NCBI RefSeq assembly: GCF_028276765.1
Contig: NZ_JAPYVU010000019.1
Location: 1 to 33,102, forward strand
Direction: 5' to 3'
Length of the DNA stretch: 33,102 nt
DNA from: Sulfurihydrogenibium sp.
GTDB lineage: Bacteria > Aquificota > Aquificia > Aquificales > Hydrogenothermaceae
Below are positions 32,545 to 33,102 of the stretch, piece after piece. Below the pieces are notes generated by a model that worked only from the letters and a program-made list of their open reading frames with translations, did no database searches and was not told the DNA's origin. Positions within the stretch are counted from its first letter, which is position 1. Every line of letters starts with the position of its first letter. Position numbers and translations under genes: made by a program.

Positions 32545-32830
32545 GATGTTCCAAGGGTTTTGTAAGTTTTACCTTTTTTCGTTATCCTGAGGACTTTAGT
32601 CTGAAGGAACTCCTCTTTTTGAAAGTGAGTAAGTGAAGATGAAAGAATGGAAATTCTTCGTCTGCTGCAGAACGACACCATTGAGGAGCTTTTGTCATCA
32701 AGCAACAAACTTATGAATTCTGCAAACTATATAATATAATAACCAACCATACCTTGGGTAAGAAATCAGTGGTTTTTATAAAATTTAAAAATGAGATCCT
32801 TTGAGCTTGCGTCCTCAGGATGTTCTATGT
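32545..32830. repeat. MITE-like dispersed elements, copies 9a and 9b
   Basis: The first unit (about 32547-32692) starts with TGTTCCAAGG and a right-arm-like segment (TTATCCTGAGGACTTTAG), then AAATTCTTCGTCTGCTGCAGAACGACA as the reversed left arm, so its orientation is inverted. A second partial unit (32792-32830) has GAGATCCTTTGAGC ... CTCAGGATG. It adjoins the IS110 fragment. Nothing else is seen in this 315-bp gap. Confidence 0.7.
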
Positions 32831-32836
32831 TAAATG

Positions 32837-33102
32837 TCAAGTACACAAATTTTCATCAAATGGTTTTCTATTCTTTAATACACCATATGCCTGCCTTAGT
32901 AACTTATGTGCTACAGCTACTAATGCTAATTTTTTAGCCTTGCCTTTACTTACTAACCTTTCGTATAATTCTCTACAGTATTTGTTAAACCTTATTGCTG
33001 ATAATGCTGCCATGTATAGTATCTTTCTTGCATATGGATTTCCCATTTTCTTTATCTTGCCACTTTTCTTTACACTTGATCCACTTTCATATGGACTTGG
33101 AT
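32837..33102 (-). CDS. IS110-family transposase, C-terminal part (continues beyond window)
   Basis: The frame is open from the window edge to a stop at 32837 (88 residues visible). It reads PSPYESGSSVKKSGKIKKMGNPYARKILYMAAL in two adjoining motifs, then YERLVSKGKAKKLALVAVAHKLL and YGVLKNRKPFDENLCT. This is the Transposase_20 (IS116/IS110/IS902) C-terminal domain, whose conserved Ser in the SGSS region acts with the N-terminal DEDD nuclease half. The start lies to the right of the window. IS110 elements usually lack terminal inverted repeats and carry bridge-RNA regions. No left-end boundary can be fixed here. Confidence 0.85.
   Translation of the reverse strand, partial: PSPYESGSSVKKSGKIKKMGNPYARKILYMAALSAIRFNKYCRELYERLVSKGKAKKLALVAVAHKLLRQAYGVLKNRKPFDENLCT
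32837..33102 (-). mobile_element. Left edge of an IS110-type insertion sequence
   Basis: Inferred from the transposase C-terminus. The element extends out of the window to the right. DNA between the stop and the neighbouring MITE-like unit is short (a few bases), so the IS end is probably within ~32825-32840. Confidence 0.6.

Noticed and set aside
32487-32708. 73-residue minus-strand frame
   Set aside because: Read-through of MITE-like copy 9a and the nadA 3' end; composition is not protein-like.

Overview
AT-rich bacterial chromosome segment with lipid A genes (lpxA, lpxI), an HdrB-type succinate dehydrogenase/fumarate reductase pair, short N-acetylglutamate synthase-like and CcsB genes, and several CRISPR arrays. 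Together these suggest a thermophilic, chemolithoautotrophic Aquificales bacterium, most likely Sulfurihydrogenibium or a close relative. This is inferred from protein resemblance only; there is no rRNA or tRNA in the window.

Layout. 1-1390: the end of CRISPR array 1 (11 repeats visible), then a small secreted TPR protein gene, then a lone CRISPR repeat with a trailer. 1538-2752 (-): QueH-like epoxyqueuosine reductase. 3101-12733 (+): housekeeping run truA, era, mgtE, DUF2231, trmD, hsp20, lon, N-acetylglutamate synthase-like GNAT, histidine phosphatase, ccsB. 12734-14176: a long noncoding leader module, CRISPR array 2 (8 repeats, a different repeat family), and a third leader fragment followed by one decayed repeat of the other family. 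14177-15367 (+): tyrS. 15354-19597 (-): an operon reading glmU, three tandem DUF29 paralogues, a SurA/PpiC-like chaperone and yraN. 19598-22353: MITE-like repeats, a second copy of the leader module and CRISPR array 3 (22 repeats). 22353-22787 (-): two cold-shock proteins behind a long structured 5' UTR. 23081-24733 (+): moaA, a 31-residue membrane peptide, thiE/tenI. 24958-27219 (-): arsR, trxA, lpxA, lpxI. 27587-29505 (-): sdhB/frdB and an HdrB-like partner. 29706-31257 (-): fabD, bioD. 31595-32521 (+): nadA. 32837-33102 (-): C-terminus of an IS110-family transposase cut by the window edge.

The most unusual content is the CRISPR architecture. No cas gene is present, yet two arrays with unrelated repeats sit behind the same ~600-bp upstream module. 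That module has matching promoter-like elements, identical 64-nt spacing from the leader -10 box to repeat 1, and a ~145-bp block that is almost unchanged between copies and can fold on itself. A third leader fragment and several orphan repeats with the same trailer show that these loci have been copied and rearranged. One spacer carries an exact consensus sigma-70 promoter, and several others cover ribosome-binding-site/start-codon junctions.

Most intergenic gaps of more than ~150 bp hold copies of a MITE-like imperfect hairpin element, one with perfect 12-bp terminal inverted repeats. One copy directly follows a truncated signal-peptide gene.
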